DNA of 64,000 nt from JACVRN01 sp036403815 (GTDB lineage Bacteria; Acidobacteriota; Blastocatellia; Pyrinomonadales; Pyrinomonadaceae): NCBI GenBank assembly GCA_036403815.1, contig DASWQH010000012.1, positions 1-64,000 of the forward strand, read 5' to 3'. A program made the translations under genes and the position numbers. Below, in pieces: positions 8,082 to 17,233 of the stretch; position 1 is the first letter of the stretch; each line of letters opens with the position of its first letter. A model generated the notes under the pieces. The model was given only the letters and a program-made list of their open reading frames with translations, was not told the DNA's origin and searched no databases.

Positions 8082-9107
8082 ATGCGTTACGTAAATAATC
8101 CGCCGAACCCGTGGCTCAAGTACACGGTCGAGTGGCTGGGCGAGCCGCCCGAAGCCGAGCTGGAAGTCTTCGAGGAGACCGAAACCCGCTCCATCATCAC
8201 GCACAACAATAGCCCCGACGTTGGCTTCGATTATTCCGTCAACTGTTATAGAGGCTGTTCGCATGCCTGTACCTACTGCTTCAGCCGCCCGACGCATGAA
8301 TACTTAGGCTTCGGCGCGGGCACGGATTTCGAGCGCAAGATTGTCGTCAAGGTGCGCGCGCCGGAACTGCTGCGCAGGGAGTTGATGCGCAAGAGCTGGC
8401 AGGGCGATCAACTGGTCTTCTCTTTTACTTCCGACCCATACGTGCCACTCGAAACGCACTATCGTTTGACGCGCCGCTGTCTGGAAGTCTGCCTTGATTT
8501 TCGCAACCCCGTCGGGATAGTCACAAAATCCGCCCTCGTCAGGAGAGACATTGACCTCCTCAAACGTTTGAGCGAAGAGGCTGGGGCGTCAGTCTTCTTT
8601 ACCATTCCGTTTGCCGATTGCGATATAGCACGCGCGCTTGAGCCGTTTGCGCCTTCGCCGGATGCGCGCTTTAAGGCTATGCGGGAATTGTCGGAAGCCG
8701 GAATCGAAACCGGCATAGGCATCGCCCCGGTCATACCCGGACTCTCCACAGACATTCCAGAGCTACTCAGCCGCGCGCATGACGCAGGAGCGCGCAGGTG
8801 CTTCATGACTATCCTGCGGCTGCCCGGCTCGGTCGCAACATATTTTGAAGAGAGCTTGCATGAGCGCCTTCCTTTGAAAGCAGACCGCATCATCAGCCGC
8901 ATACGCGAGGCTAGAGAGGGGCGTTTGAACTCAAGCCGATTCGGCGAGCGCATGCGCGGGCACGGCGAATACTGGAAAGCAATCGAGCAGCTTTTCCGTA
9001 TTCATTCCGAGCGGCTCGGCTTCAACCAGCACAGGGAGCATGGTGCCTATTTTCACAATGAGAAAACTTTTCGTCGTCCGACACTGCAACGTGAACTTTT
9101 TGATTGA
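8082..9107 (+). CDS. Radical SAM protein, PA0069/Rv2578c family
   Basis: 341 residues. The [4Fe-4S] motif is C59-x3-C63-x2-C66 (GCSHACTYCF), preceded by SVNCYRG. The order NNSPDVGFDYSVN - CTYC - FTSDPYVPLE - GIVTKSALV is that of the spore-photoproduct-lyase-like 'PA0069 family' radical SAM proteins, whose reaction is not well defined. It stands alone between the Sm-like and CBS genes, with a palindrome (9121..9140) right after the stop. Confidence 0.85.
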   Translation: MRYVNNPPNPWLKYTVEWLGEPPEAELEVFEETETRSIITHNNSPDVGFDYSVNCYRGCSHACTYCFSRPTHEYLGFGAGTDFERKIVVKVRAPELLRRELMRKSWQGDQLVFSFTSDPYVPLETHYRLTRRCLEVCLDFRNPVGIVTKSALVRRDIDLLKRLSEEAGASVFFTIPFADCDIARALEPFAPSPDARFKAMRELSEAGIETGIGIAPVIPGLSTDIPELLSRAHDAGARRCFMTILRLPGSVATYFEESLHERLPLKADRIISRIREAREGRLNSSRFGERMRGHGEYWKAIEQLFRIHSERLGFNQHREHGAYFHNEKTFRRPTLQRELFD

Positions 9108-9120
9108 CTCGGAATGCTCT

Positions 9121-9140
9121 CTCTTCATTATAATGAAGAG
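9121..9140. promoter_or_regulatory. 20-bp perfect palindrome, terminator or operator
   Basis: CTCTTCATTA and its exact complement form a 20-bp perfect palindrome, 13 bp after the radical SAM stop and 46 bp before the CBS start. It could be a dimer-binding operator for the CBS gene or a small terminator. No T-tract follows directly. Confidence 0.45.
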
Positions 9141-9186
9141 CACTCTTTCTGGAATCCGAAAACAAAAGGGGAGGTGGTCGTAAAAG

Positions 9187-9612
9187 ATGATGACGATCAG
9201 GGACGTGATACAGAATCGCGAGCCGTATTCCGTGTCTGCCACAACCACAGTGCTTGAAGCGGCGCAGTACATGGCCGAGCGAAAGATCGGAGGAGTCTGC
9301 GTGCTGGATGATGATGGCCGGTTGGTCGGCATCCTGACCGAACGCGACCTCCTTAATCGCATCGTGCTCGAAAGACTAGACCCCGCGAATATTCCTATCA
9401 GGGAAGCGATGGGCGAATTGCAGGCCGTCATCGAAACCACTGACACGCCACACGAAGCGCTCGAAAGAATGGAGATGATCGGTCGTCGTCACCTGCCCGT
9501 AGTCGAAGGCGACCACTGGATAGGGATGCTCTCGATGCGCGACATCCTGCGCGTTGAAGTCAGCGAGCAGGGCGACGAATTAAAACTCCTGCACGAATAC
9601 ATCAATACCTGA
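9187..9612 (+). CDS. CBS-domain-pair protein
   Basis: 141 residues made of two CBS motifs: the first around SATTTVLEAAQYMAERKIGG / LVGILTERDLL, the second around ETTDTPHEALERMEMIGRRH / WIGMLSMRDIL. There is no enzymatic domain, so it is a stand-alone adenosine-ligand sensor of the type that binds AMP/ATP or similar. A GGGGAGGT site precedes the ATG. The partner is unknown. Confidence 0.88.
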   Translation: MMTIRDVIQNREPYSVSATTTVLEAAQYMAERKIGGVCVLDDDGRLVGILTERDLLNRIVLERLDPANIPIREAMGELQAVIETTDTPHEALERMEMIGRRHLPVVEGDHWIGMLSMRDILRVEVSEQGDELKLLHEYINT

Positions 9613-9652
9613 GCAAGAAAGATTTTAACTAAAGGAAGAGCGTTGTTCTCTT

Positions 9653-9858
9653 AAGCCCCTGAAAGGGGCGACAGAGTGTAGCCCACGGCGTAAGCCGTGG
9701 GAATAGAGCAATATTAAGAAGTTAAAGCCCCTGAAAGGGGCGAAAGAAATCTGTGCTTGATTATCTTTCGCCCCTTTCAGGGGCTTTCAATCTTTTGTAC
9801 GTCTGTTGTCCCACGGCTTACGCCGTGGGCTACATTCTACCGCCCCTTACAGGGGCTG
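9653..9858. repeat. Nested palindromic element, GCCCCTGAAAGGGGC family (A, copy 1)
   Basis: The order is: outer AGCCCCTGAAAGGGGC, then CCCACGGCGTAAGCCGTGGG, a central pair of GCCCCTGAAAGGGGCGAAAGA modules in inverted orientation, the CCCACGGC module again, and an outer GCCCC-TT-A-CAGGGGC. Each module is itself palindromic and the whole can fold into one long arm. The same layout recurs at 31067, 46391 and 58405. No coding capacity. It fills most of the gap 9613..9957. Confidence 0.9.
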
Positions 9859-9875
9859 AATGAACAAAATCTTTC

Positions 9876-9899
9876 ATTCGTTTCGTGTGAATTCGTGGA
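9876..9899. repeat. Half copy of family C repeat
   Basis: A single arm of the family C word (TTTCGTGTGAATTCGTGG) without its inverted partner, directly after the A element and before the sugar dehydrogenase gene. Confidence 0.7.
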
Positions 9900-9957
9900 C
9901 AACTCTTTTATCTAATCGTTAAAAGACAAGAAAAAACTTTAGAGAGGCAATTTCAGT

Positions 9958-11109
9958 ATGAAGCGACTTCTGTTTGCAATTTTAACACTAAGCACCATTT
10001 TCGTTCTGGCGTGTGGGAGCGCGCCTACGGGGCGGGGCGCAGGCGAAGTCGAGAGCACGCAGGCGAGCGGTGTGCAGTTTCGCGTCGAGACGGTCGTGAG
10101 CGGCCTGGAAGTTCCCTGGTCAATCGCGTTTGCGCCGGATGGCCGCATGTTCATTACAGAGAGACCAGGACGGGTGCGCGTCTTCGAGAAAGGGAGTCTG
10201 CGCCCGGCTCCGATTGCCACTATAGAAGATGTGCGCTCGGCCAGCGAGAGCGGCTTGATGGGGCTGGTGCTTCACCCGCAGTTTGCTACGAATCATCTGC
10301 TCTATCTTTCCTATGCATATGCTGCTGGAGACGGGCAGCAGGTGCGCGTGGTGCGTTACCGCGAGACTGGAGATGCTTTAACAGATCGCAAAGTTATCAT
10401 CGAAGGCATTCCGGCTGCGCCGAATCATGCAGGGTGTCGCCTGCGCTTCGGGCCTGACGGAAAGCTTTACATCACAACGGGCGATTCTACGGAGAGAGAG
10501 CTGGCGCAGAAGTTGGATTCGCTGGCCGGGAAGACCCTGCGCCTGAATGACGACGGAAGTGTGCCGCCGGACAATCCTTTCGTTTCTCAGCAGGGCGCTA
10601 GACCCGAAATCTGGTCTTACGGCCACCGCAACGCGCAGGGCATAGACTTTCAGCCCGGCACGAACCTGATGTTTCAAACCGAGCACGGCCCTTCAGGCTT
10701 CGACGGCCCCGGCGGAGGCGATGAGGTCAACATTGTAGAGCGCGGCAAAAATTATGGCTGGCCTTTGATTCATCACCAGCAAACGCGTGAAGGTTTGGAA
10801 TCGCCGCTGCTGGAATACACGCCCGCCTGTGCGCCTGCGAGCGGCATGTTCTATCGCGGCTCTCTGTTCGCGCAGTTTCGCGGCAACTTCTTCTTCGGCT
10901 GCCTCAGAGGCCAGCGCCTTATACGCGTCGTGCTGGATGGAAGAAAGGTGGTCAGTCAGGAGGATTTACTCAAAGACAAGTATGGCCGCATACGCGAAGT
11001 GGCGGAAGGGCCTGACGGAGCTATCTACTTTTCGACTTCAAACAAAGACGGTCGCGGCAACCCTGCAAAGGACGACGACCGAATCCTTAAACTCGTTCCG
11101 ATTAAGTAG
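9958..11109 (+). CDS. PQQ-dependent sugar/sorbosone dehydrogenase-type lipoprotein
   Basis: 383 residues with a lipoprotein signal (LSTIFVLACGS, Cys in the lipobox), then a six-bladed beta-propeller of the soluble glucose/sorbosone dehydrogenase family: GLEVPWSIAFAPDGRMFITE, GLMGLVLHPQF, a central HRNAQGIDF segment, EHGPSGFDGPGGGDEVN and YGWPLI are all family hallmarks. It probably oxidises aldose sugars in the periplasm with PQQ, passing electrons to the respiratory chain. No PQQ biosynthesis genes are in the window. Monocistronic; convergent with the methyltransferase gene 6 bp after its stop. Confidence 0.88.
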   Translation: MKRLLFAILTLSTIFVLACGSAPTGRGAGEVESTQASGVQFRVETVVSGLEVPWSIAFAPDGRMFITERPGRVRVFEKGSLRPAPIATIEDVRSASESGLMGLVLHPQFATNHLLYLSYAYAAGDGQQVRVVRYRETGDALTDRKVIIEGIPAAPNHAGCRLRFGPDGKLYITTGDSTERELAQKLDSLAGKTLRLNDDGSVPPDNPFVSQQGARPEIWSYGHRNAQGIDFQPGTNLMFQTEHGPSGFDGPGGGDEVNIVERGKNYGWPLIHHQQTREGLESPLLEYTPACAPASGMFYRGSLFAQFRGNFFFGCLRGQRLIRVVLDGRKVVSQEDLLKDKYGRIREVAEGPDGAIYFSTSNKDGRGNPAKDDDRILKLVPIK

Positions 11110-11115
11110 ATTGAG

Positions 11116-11754
11116 TCAGAACTTCTGCGCCAGCACAGCCGTCTTCGTCCAGCCGATTGGCTCAAACGGCGGGAAGCGGTGGTGATTGACTACGCGGAAG
11201 TGACGCGTTGTTTGCTTCTCGACTTCGCGCGGCGGATGCGCCTTGAAGCGGAACATCACTTCCAGCAGCTTGCTCGCGGGCGAAGGTCGCACGGGCAGGT
11301 GAAGCACGTAGCCGCCCGGTCGTATGACGCGCGCCAGCTCATGAAAGCCTTCGCTCAGGGGAACGTATTCAAGTACGCCGCTCGTCATAATCAGATCGAA
11401 GCTGTCGTCCGCGAAGGGAAGCTGAAGCAGGTTGGCCTGTGCGAAGCGTACACTCTGCGTGCGCCCTGAATTTTCCGCAACGGCGCGGCTTGCCGTCGCC
11501 AGCGAACTGGAAGAAAGATCAATGGCCGTGATGCGCAAGGGCTGATCCAGCACCTTCAGGAGCGCCAGCGTCAATAACCCTGTGCCGCAGCCCGCGTCCA
11601 GCACTCTTGCCTGAGCCGGTAACGGCGGCAGGTGCTCTTCCAGATACTTTTCCAGCGAGCGGCTGTAGCCGTTAAACTTGAACGTAATGTCGTACAACCC
11701 GGCAATGCGGTCGTAAAACGAGCCTGCGCCACAATCTATCTCTATCGCCTTCAT
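11116..11754 (-). CDS. class I SAM-dependent methyltransferase
   Basis: 212 residues with motif I VLDAGCGTGLL, acidic motif II ITAIDLS, motif IV in DSFDLIMTSGVLEYVP and RPGGYVLHLP. It is of the UbiE/Methyltransf_11 type. The N-terminus FYDRIAGLYD is typical of methyltransferases acting on quinones or lipids, but the substrate is not determined. Convergent with the sugar dehydrogenase. Confidence 0.8.
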   Translation of the reverse strand: MKAIEIDCGAGSFYDRIAGLYDITFKFNGYSRSLEKYLEEHLPPLPAQARVLDAGCGTGLLTLALLKVLDQPLRITAIDLSSSSLATASRAVAENSGRTQSVRFAQANLLQLPFADDSFDLIMTSGVLEYVPLSEGFHELARVIRPGGYVLHLPVRPSPASKLLEVMFRFKAHPPREVEKQTTRHFRVVNHHRFPPFEPIGWTKTAVLAQKF

Positions 11755-11917
11755 CCTAGACCTTCACCTCACAAACATTCTGACAGCCCTCACGGGAGAC
11801 CCAAAAATTTCTCGGTAAAAAAGAGGAGGGGAATTGCTTACGCTACAAGATGACAGAACTTTGTCGCTAAATCTTCACGTAATGTTAAGGATAACAGATA
11901 AAGTTCCGCGAGGAAAA

Positions 11918-12007
11918 GTCTAGAGAGTCTGGAGAGTCCAGAGAGTCTAGAGAGCCGGAAGCGTTCTTCTCTATAGACTCCACAGACTCCCAAGACTCTC
12001 TAGACTC
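11918..12007. repeat. Hairpin built of degenerate 9-base words (GTCTAGAGA type)
   Basis: The left arm is four consecutive 9-mers (GTCTAGAGA, GTCTGGAGA, GTCCAGAGA, GTCTAGAGA); the right arm is the complement in the same 9-base register (AGACTCCAC, AGACTCCCA, AGACTCTCT, AGAC). It lies in the divergent gap 11755..12093, 87 bp before the start of the next gene. Apart from this hairpin I see no gene in that gap. Confidence 0.85.
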
Positions 12008-12093
12008 GTTTCTTGTTGCAAGAAAAGGCTACGGGCTGCGTTCCTTGAGCGGTGGGAGAGGTGTATTTGCCGAAAGGAGGAGTGAGAAGCCTT

Positions 12094-13023
12094 ATGAGAC
12101 GAGAATTATTTGCGCTCGCGTGTGTTGGAGCAAGTTTGCTGGCGATAGCCATGTTTGTTTCTGCGCGCCAGCCCTTCAGTGTAGGAGAGGGGTCATCCGC
12201 CGAGACGATATTGAACGAAACGGCGGCGCAGCAGACGGAATATAGAGCCGACATGTTCGAGGTCGAGGTGCTGGTTAATGGCAGACCTGCGTCGCAGTAT
12301 CTGGCGCGAGGACGCCGCTACATAGAGGCGCTCAGGGGAGTAGAGTACGACTTGAGAATCAGAAACCCTCTGGGCGTGCGCGTGGCTGTGGCGCTTTCGG
12401 TGGACGGGTTGAACACGATTGATGCTCGCAGATCGTCCGCCTGGAATGCCAGCAAGTGGGTCATAGAGCCGTACCAGACCATCACCATACGAGGCTGGCA
12501 AATGAGCAGCGCACGTGCGCGCCGCTTCTACTTCACAAGCGAGCGGGATTCCTATGGAGCGAAGCTTGGGCAGACGACTAACCTGGGCGTTATCTCGGCT
12601 GTCTTCTTCCGCGAACGCCAGCCGGTAGTCATAACGCCGCCGCGCCCATATGAAGACAATTCGCTCGGTTCTGAAAGAAAAGAAAACGACTCAAGCGCGT
12701 CAAGCGCGCCTAAAAGCTCTACGGAAAGTTCCGCAGGCGCAAGCGCGAACTCCGCCAGAGCGAAGCGCGCAGACGCTTATCCTCCGCCCGACGACGAATC
12801 GGCAGCGACAGGCATAGGGCGTAACGTGCGCAACGACGTTCGCTGGGTCAACATGGACTTGGATTCAAGACCCGCAGGCGAGATAAGCATTCGCTACGAG
12901 TACCGCGACGCTTTAATGAAGCTGGGCATAGTGCCGCGCCCCTATCCAACATACCCAGACCCGGTTGACAGGCGCGAGCGCTCCACAGGCTTTGAAGACC
13001 GCCGTTATAGTCCTGAACCGTAA
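12094..13023 (+). CDS. exported protein of unknown function
   Basis: About 309 residues from ATG 12094, chosen because it opens a signal peptide (LFALACVGASLLAIAMFVSA) and follows GGAGG; an ATG at 12052 would put 14 charged residues ahead of it. The core (VEVLVNGRPASQYLARGRRY, then YDLRIRNPLGVRVAVALSVD, then GLNTIDA and IEPYQTITIRGWQ) matches a widespread conserved domain of unknown function in which 'VDGLxxIDG' and 'GWR' motifs recur. A Ser/Ala-rich linker follows and a short C-terminal domain (GEISIRYEYRDALMKLGIVP). No enzymatic motif seen. Confidence 0.7.
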   Translation: MRRELFALACVGASLLAIAMFVSARQPFSVGEGSSAETILNETAAQQTEYRADMFEVEVLVNGRPASQYLARGRRYIEALRGVEYDLRIRNPLGVRVAVALSVDGLNTIDARRSSAWNASKWVIEPYQTITIRGWQMSSARARRFYFTSERDSYGAKLGQTTNLGVISAVFFRERQPVVITPPRPYEDNSLGSERKENDSSASSAPKSSTESSAGASANSARAKRADAYPPPDDESAATGIGRNVRNDVRWVNMDLDSRPAGEISIRYEYRDALMKLGIVPRPYPTYPDPVDRRERSTGFEDRRYSPEP

Positions 13024-13031
13024 AAGCAGTA

Positions 13032-13104
13032 AACAGTTTTCAGTTTTCAGAAGAAGAGCCGGGTGCTTTTTCTGAAAACTGAAAACTAATAACTGAAAAC
13101 TGTT
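13032..13104. repeat. Hairpin of heptad words (CAGTTTT type)
   Basis: AACAGTTTTCAGTTTTCAG pairs with CTGAAAACTGAAAACT and a further AACTGAAAACTGTT. The 7-base unit is TTTTCAG. It lies between the convergent stops at 13023 and 13109 and fills the whole gap. A second locus with the same word is at 20998..21063. Confidence 0.85.
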
Positions 13105-13108
13105 CTCA

Positions 13109-14581
13109 TCACTGCTTTATCAGGTTCGCCGTGTAGAGTTGCTTGTAGGCGCGGTAGTTGGAGATGACTTTGTAGACATAGCCTTTGGTTTCTGTGAAGC
13201 CGACTTCGGATGCGAAGATGGCCGGGTCACGGTGGGCGCTGCGTTTGAGCCAGCGGGCGGCGTTGTCTTCGCCGCCGTTGTAGGAAGCGGCGACGGCTTC
13301 GGGTAAATCAGGGAAGAGGCGCTTGAGGTCTGCAAGGTATTCGCAGGCGATGGCTATGTTCACTTCGGGACGATAAAGATCATCCTCGCGCAGGTTGCCG
13401 AAGCCCGCTCGCGCCGCGTACTTTTGCGCCGTGTCAATCGTTAATTGAAGAAGCCCACGCGCGGCGGCGATGGATTTTGCGCGGGGACGAAATCCGCTCT
13501 CCTGCTTCATAATCGCCAGCACGAATCTGGGGTCAAGCCCGCGCTTGTTCGCTTCGCGCAGAATGATTTCACGGTACTGCGCCGGATACTGCGCTGAGGC
13601 TTGTGATACCTGCGCCCTGGTGCGGCTGGCGCGCGTCATGACTTGCGAGCGGGTTTGCTCATCTGCGAGCGACATCAACCTTTCAGTTGCAAGCCACCCG
13701 TAGTATGAATCGGGTCTGTCAGCCACGCCCAGATAGCCGCTGACCGCCTCCTGTTTGCGTCCCAATCGCTCAAGGGCAAAGGCGCGTAAGAAAAAAAGCT
13801 CGTCCGCGTTTGTCGTCACACCTGTAGGAGAGCTTGTGCCTGCGCCAAGCAATTGAGCGGTGATTTCAACGGCGTGCGTCCAGTCGCTCGCGGCGATGTC
13901 TAATCTGAGGCGGGCAAAGACTGCGTTCTTATCCGTGGCCGTGTTCGGGAATCTCTCGCGCGTGCGAGCTATCCAGTTGATGGCCTCTACGGGTTGCCCT
14001 GCTTCGCGCAGGCTGTCCACGACGTTCAGGTAAGCGGCCTCTATTCTTTCACCCTGCGGGTACTTCTCCGTGTAACTGGTATAACGAAGCGCTGCTTCGT
14101 TTGCGCGTCCCATACGAAGGAAGGCAGAGGCCAGAGAGTAAAGCCCTTCGCGCCCGTCTTTCGTCTCAGAGAACTCACGCGTCAAACGCTCGAAGAAGGG
14201 AAGAGATTCCTCATAGCGGCGATCCTGAAAGTAGGAGCGCCCAAGCCCGTACAGGGCAGACGAAACCAGCGGGTCATTCGGGTAGCGCTCTATGACGGCT
14301 TGAAAATGCTCACGCGCTTCGGCGAAAGCGCGGTTGGTCATGTAGATGCCCGCGCGCCTTAGATGCTCCTGCGGTGGAAGCTGCGCTAGTCTACCTTCGG
14401 CTGTGCGCCCCGTGCGGTCAGCGGCTCGCACCATTCCCAGAGTATCGTCGGCCTGAGCTTTCGATGCCCATGCAAGAGCAGATTGAACAGAGGTTTCAAT
14501 CGCACGACTACTAATCTTGCTGCTATCAAACGGCGCGACGCTTAAAACATAGATGAGAAACAGAGAGGAAAGTAGACCCAT
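13109..14581 (-). CDS. TPR-containing lytic transglycosylase (Slt70-like)
   Basis: 490 residues: an exported N-terminus, a helical tetratricopeptide superhelix (YPNDPLVSSALYGLGRSYFQ and following repeats, about residues 70-320), then a C-terminal SLT lysozyme-like domain. The catalytic Glu is in AIMKQESGFRP, with the AARGLLQLTIDTA and ASYNGGEDNAARW motifs. It cleaves peptidoglycan glycan strands to 1,6-anhydro products in the periplasm, as in Slt70. The overall layout (superhelix then SLT) matches the family. Monocistronic in appearance. Confidence 0.9.
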   Translation of the reverse strand: MGLLSSLFLIYVLSVAPFDSSKISSRAIETSVQSALAWASKAQADDTLGMVRAADRTGRTAEGRLAQLPPQEHLRRAGIYMTNRAFAEAREHFQAVIERYPNDPLVSSALYGLGRSYFQDRRYEESLPFFERLTREFSETKDGREGLYSLASAFLRMGRANEAALRYTSYTEKYPQGERIEAAYLNVVDSLREAGQPVEAINWIARTRERFPNTATDKNAVFARLRLDIAASDWTHAVEITAQLLGAGTSSPTGVTTNADELFFLRAFALERLGRKQEAVSGYLGVADRPDSYYGWLATERLMSLADEQTRSQVMTRASRTRAQVSQASAQYPAQYREIILREANKRGLDPRFVLAIMKQESGFRPRAKSIAAARGLLQLTIDTAQKYAARAGFGNLREDDLYRPEVNIAIACEYLADLKRLFPDLPEAVAASYNGGEDNAARWLKRSAHRDPAIFASEVGFTETKGYVYKVISNYRAYKQLYTANLIKQ

Positions 14582-14738
14582 AAGTTCTGTCCTTTATGAA
14601 ACCGTAGCGCCGGATTGTTTTATCATCATTCGCATAGCCTTGTTCAGACGCCTCGTATAGAGCAACAAGTTGTCCGTAATCCTACTCTACAAGCTCACTG
14701 CTCCGGCGAGCGATAGCGATAACTAAGATAGCGTAAGT

Positions 14739-14926
14739 TCGATATAAAACAAGAGAAGCTCCGTAGGAGCCGGATGTTTATAGACTGGCGTGAGATAAGT
14801 TGAGCTAAGCTCCGCGAGGAGCTTTATGTCATAGAGGCGACACATATCGCACCTCGCGGAGCTTAAGACTTGGTTGATAGATGAGCTATAAACATCCGGC
14901 TCCTACGGAGCCAGGAACATTGACCG
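14739..14926. repeat. Nested palindromic element, GCTCCGTAGGAGC family (B, copy 1)
   Basis: Outer arms AGCTCCGTAGGAGCCGGATG and its complement at 14891..14913 enclose inner modules GAGCTAAGCTCCGCGAGGAGC and ACCTCGCGGAGCTTAAG. The short flank TTCGATATAAAACAAG also recurs, with changes, before copy 2 at 47956. It occupies part of the gap 14582..15051, which has no gene. Confidence 0.88.
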
Positions 14927-14949
14927 TATGTTTATCTCGAATTCAGGTG

Positions 14950-15004
14950 AAGATAGACAGGAAAGGATATGGAAAAGTATCTTCCTGTTTCCTGTCTATC
15001 TTCG
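14950..15004. repeat. Hairpin of GACAGGAAA/CCTGTTT words
   Basis: AAGATAGACAGGAAAGGA pairs with TCCTGTTTCCTGTCTATCTT across a short loop. Repeated CCTGTTT/CCTGTCT units show the 7-base register seen at other loci. It lies 48 bp beyond the stop of the YARHG gene. Confidence 0.75.
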
Positions 15005-15051
15005 GTTCTGTTTTTTTTGTCCCGGCACGCGGGACGAAGGGTTTTGTCTTA

Positions 15052-16212
15052 TCAACCCTCTACGGCGTCCTGCATACTCATCGCCGCTTGTTCGTAATTG
15101 AAAATAGAGGTGATGTTCTGCTTCTCAATTTCACTGAGCGCCTGCTCACTGAACGCCGGGTCGGGCTTGTACCAGTCGAAGCTGCTGAAATATCGCTGAA
15201 GCTCTTTGTCTTTGAAGATTTTCCCGTGGCGTGCGTAAATCTCATTGCGCAGCCTGCGCGCGTCCTCCTGAAAAAGCCCTTCGAGCAATTCGTCTGTAAC
15301 GGGCTTCGCGCTCAGCTCCTCGCGCAGCCTGCTTTCGTAACGCTGAATAGTCTCGGCATTCTGCTTCTCGATTTTGCTTAGCTCCTGCTGGCGTCCCGTC
15401 TTGGAGGCTTCGTACCAGTCCTGCGCCTCGAAATATCTTTGCAGCCACTCTGCGCCAAACTTGCGCCCGCGCCGCGCAAAGATTTCGTTGCGCAGCAGCC
15501 GCAGCTCCTGAAGCGACAGCCCGTGCAGCAGGTCTTCAGTAACAGGTGTTTCCTGAAATATCTCCATGTCGCCGGGCGAGATGCTTACATTGCGCTGCTT
15601 CTTCTGCGCATCGGCAATTGCTTCAATATTCTTGCGCTCAATTTCGGAAAGCTGTTTGGGGTCGTACTTCGCATCGGGCGTATACCAGTAGCGTTCTTCA
15701 AAATATTTCTGTAGCCAAGGCTCGTCCGTGAAGCGCTTACCGTAAATGGCTTCGACCTCTGCGCGCAGAACTCTCCACTCCGCGCCCGTGTGATAGCCCA
15801 GCATCTTTTCCGTGATGAGGCGGTCGCGGTAGAAGCGCAGGTCGCCCGGCTCTATGAATTCGTGCTTTTTAGCTTCAATCTCGCGTATGAGGTCAAGATT
15901 ATCGCGCTCTGTTTGATTAAGAAGAGAGTTCTGGAAATCAGGGTTGGGCTTGAACCACGGGCGGCATTTGAGATAGTCCCTTATCTCGGCGTCTTTGAAT
16001 ATGCGCCCGTGCCGCCCGAAGGTAAGCCCGCGCATGAGCTTTAGATCAAATAGTATCAAGCTTTCAAGCTGTTCGCGTTTCAGAGCCTGCTTCGAGAAAT
16101 CAAAGCCGTCCCAGTCGCTCACAAATTCGCATTGAGCCTTGAGCGGTTGAGCGAAAATGAGCGCGAGTAGAAGCAGAAATGCGGAAACCAAAAGACGCGG
16201 CCTGCGCAGCAT
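15052..16212 (-). CDS. exported protein with four YARHG repeats
   Basis: About 386 residues from ATG 16212 (AAGGA 6 bp upstream; a longer frame to 16272 lacks this and would bury the signal peptide LLVSAFLLLLALIFAQPLKA). Four copies of the YARHG module follow: GRHGRIFKD..WFKPNP, IYGKRFTDE..WYTPD, ARRGRKFGA..WYEAS and the canonical ARHGKIFKDKELQRYF..WYKPDP. YARHG is an extracellular domain of unknown function, found in envelope proteins. Linkers carry the conserved LSEIEKQN phrase. Probably periplasmic. Confidence 0.85.
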   Translation of the reverse strand: MLRRPRLLVSAFLLLLALIFAQPLKAQCEFVSDWDGFDFSKQALKREQLESLILFDLKLMRGLTFGRHGRIFKDAEIRDYLKCRPWFKPNPDFQNSLLNQTERDNLDLIREIEAKKHEFIEPGDLRFYRDRLITEKMLGYHTGAEWRVLRAEVEAIYGKRFTDEPWLQKYFEERYWYTPDAKYDPKQLSEIERKNIEAIADAQKKQRNVSISPGDMEIFQETPVTEDLLHGLSLQELRLLRNEIFARRGRKFGAEWLQRYFEAQDWYEASKTGRQQELSKIEKQNAETIQRYESRLREELSAKPVTDELLEGLFQEDARRLRNEIYARHGKIFKDKELQRYFSSFDWYKPDPAFSEQALSEIEKQNITSIFNYEQAAMSMQDAVEG

Positions 16213-16369
16213 AGAGTATCCTTTCCGGGCGCGCACTCTGATTGCCGCTGCTACCAGCCTCTTTGTCGGCATATGGCTTTTTCAGGCAAGACCGAAAACG
16301 CGCGCCTCCCGTCCGGCGGTCGCTAGAAAGAACGAGCCGCGCGCGAAAATTTGCAGAGAAAGGGTGAGT

Positions 16370-16810
16370 TTAAGCGCTCCCGGCAGCTTCTTCTTCAATT
16401 ATCTCGTAGCTGGATACTATCTCAACGCAGGGGCGCAGCGTAGCGGCGACGCTGCAATACTTCTCTTCCGAAAGCTCTATCGCCTGAGCCAGAGCTTTTT
16501 CCGAGATGTTGTGCCCGCGCACGATGTGTCGCAACTCCATGCGCGTGTACTTGCGCGGGTGTTCCGCTCGCCGCTCGCCCTTAATCTCTACGCGATAGTC
16601 GGTCAGGCGCTCCCGTTTTTTGCGCATGATGGAGACGACATCGACAGCCGTGCAACTGCCGAGCGCAATCAGCAGAAGCTCGACGGGCGAGGCCGCGCTC
16701 CCTCTCGCATGATTTGTATCCAGCACCTGCGCGTGGCCGCTCGGCGTGATGCCTATAAAGAGATCGTTGCCTGCGAAATGCACCACGGCCTTCGCTTCAT
16801 CATTTCCCAT
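16370..16810 (-). CDS. OsmC-family protein
   Basis: About 146 residues from ATG 16810 (G-rich site upstream; an ATG at 16849 is possible). Features: ASPVELLLIALGSCTAVDV with the N-terminal redox Cys, and LSEEKYCSVAATL with the second Cys. OsmC/Ohr proteins reduce organic hydroperoxides through this Cys pair; the GSCTAVDV form is more like the OsmC/YhfA group. It is upstream of the YARHG gene with a 157-bp gap, so separate transcription is likely. Confidence 0.85.
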   Translation of the reverse strand: MGNDEAKAVVHFAGNDLFIGITPSGHAQVLDTNHARGSAASPVELLLIALGSCTAVDVVSIMRKKRERLTDYRVEIKGERRAEHPRKYTRMELRHIVRGHNISEKALAQAIELSEEKYCSVAATLRPCVEIVSSYEIIEEEAAGSA

Positions 16811-17073
16811 ATAAACCCCCAGCCTCCTATCTGGCCGAAAGCATAACATAGAGACCTTCGGAGTGAGGCAATAGAAGACAGTTCAGACCTTAAGTACGTA
16901 TGCAATTGAGAGAAGGTGTGGAGAATATCGTACGCTCTGCGATAAAAATGTGAGGGCTTTTCTAAAGCCTCTTGGAGGAGCGGGCTTTATCAAATTACCG
17001 TAAATAGTTTCCCGCGTTGCTGTATATGGTGCAGCCTTAATCGCTATTTTAAGGCGTTAATTGTTGTGAATTG

Positions 17074-17223
17074 ATGAAGTTCAGATTGCAGATGACAACC
17101 CTTGAAGCGATTTGTCTAATCGAAATGGGTGCTTATCCCTCGCAGTTGATATTGAAGTGGCCGAAGGTTTTCCCCTTTGTAATTGGCTTCGGCATGATGA
17201 TTGCCACAAAGCTTAGCGGCTAG
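17074..17223 (+). CDS. candidate small membrane protein (49 aa)
   Basis: ATG AAG TTC opens a 49-codon frame ending at TAG 17223. The product has a soluble start (MKFRLQMTTLEAICLIEMGA) and one hydrophobic helix (VFPFVIGFGMMIATKLSG). No good Shine-Dalgarno is seen. A stem-loop directly after the stop (17234..17270) suggests a real transcription unit. The rest of the gap 16811..17389 has no other gene that I can support. Could be chance. Confidence 0.4.
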   Translation: MKFRLQMTTLEAICLIEMGAYPSQLILKWPKVFPFVIGFGMMIATKLSG

Positions 17224-17233
17224 ACCGTTTGCC

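Noticed and set aside
16900..17060. Possible riboswitch or small RNA upstream of the 49-codon ORF
   Set aside because: Some GC-rich pairing (GAGGGCTTTT / AAAGCCTC) is visible but no conserved aptamer pattern that I recognise.
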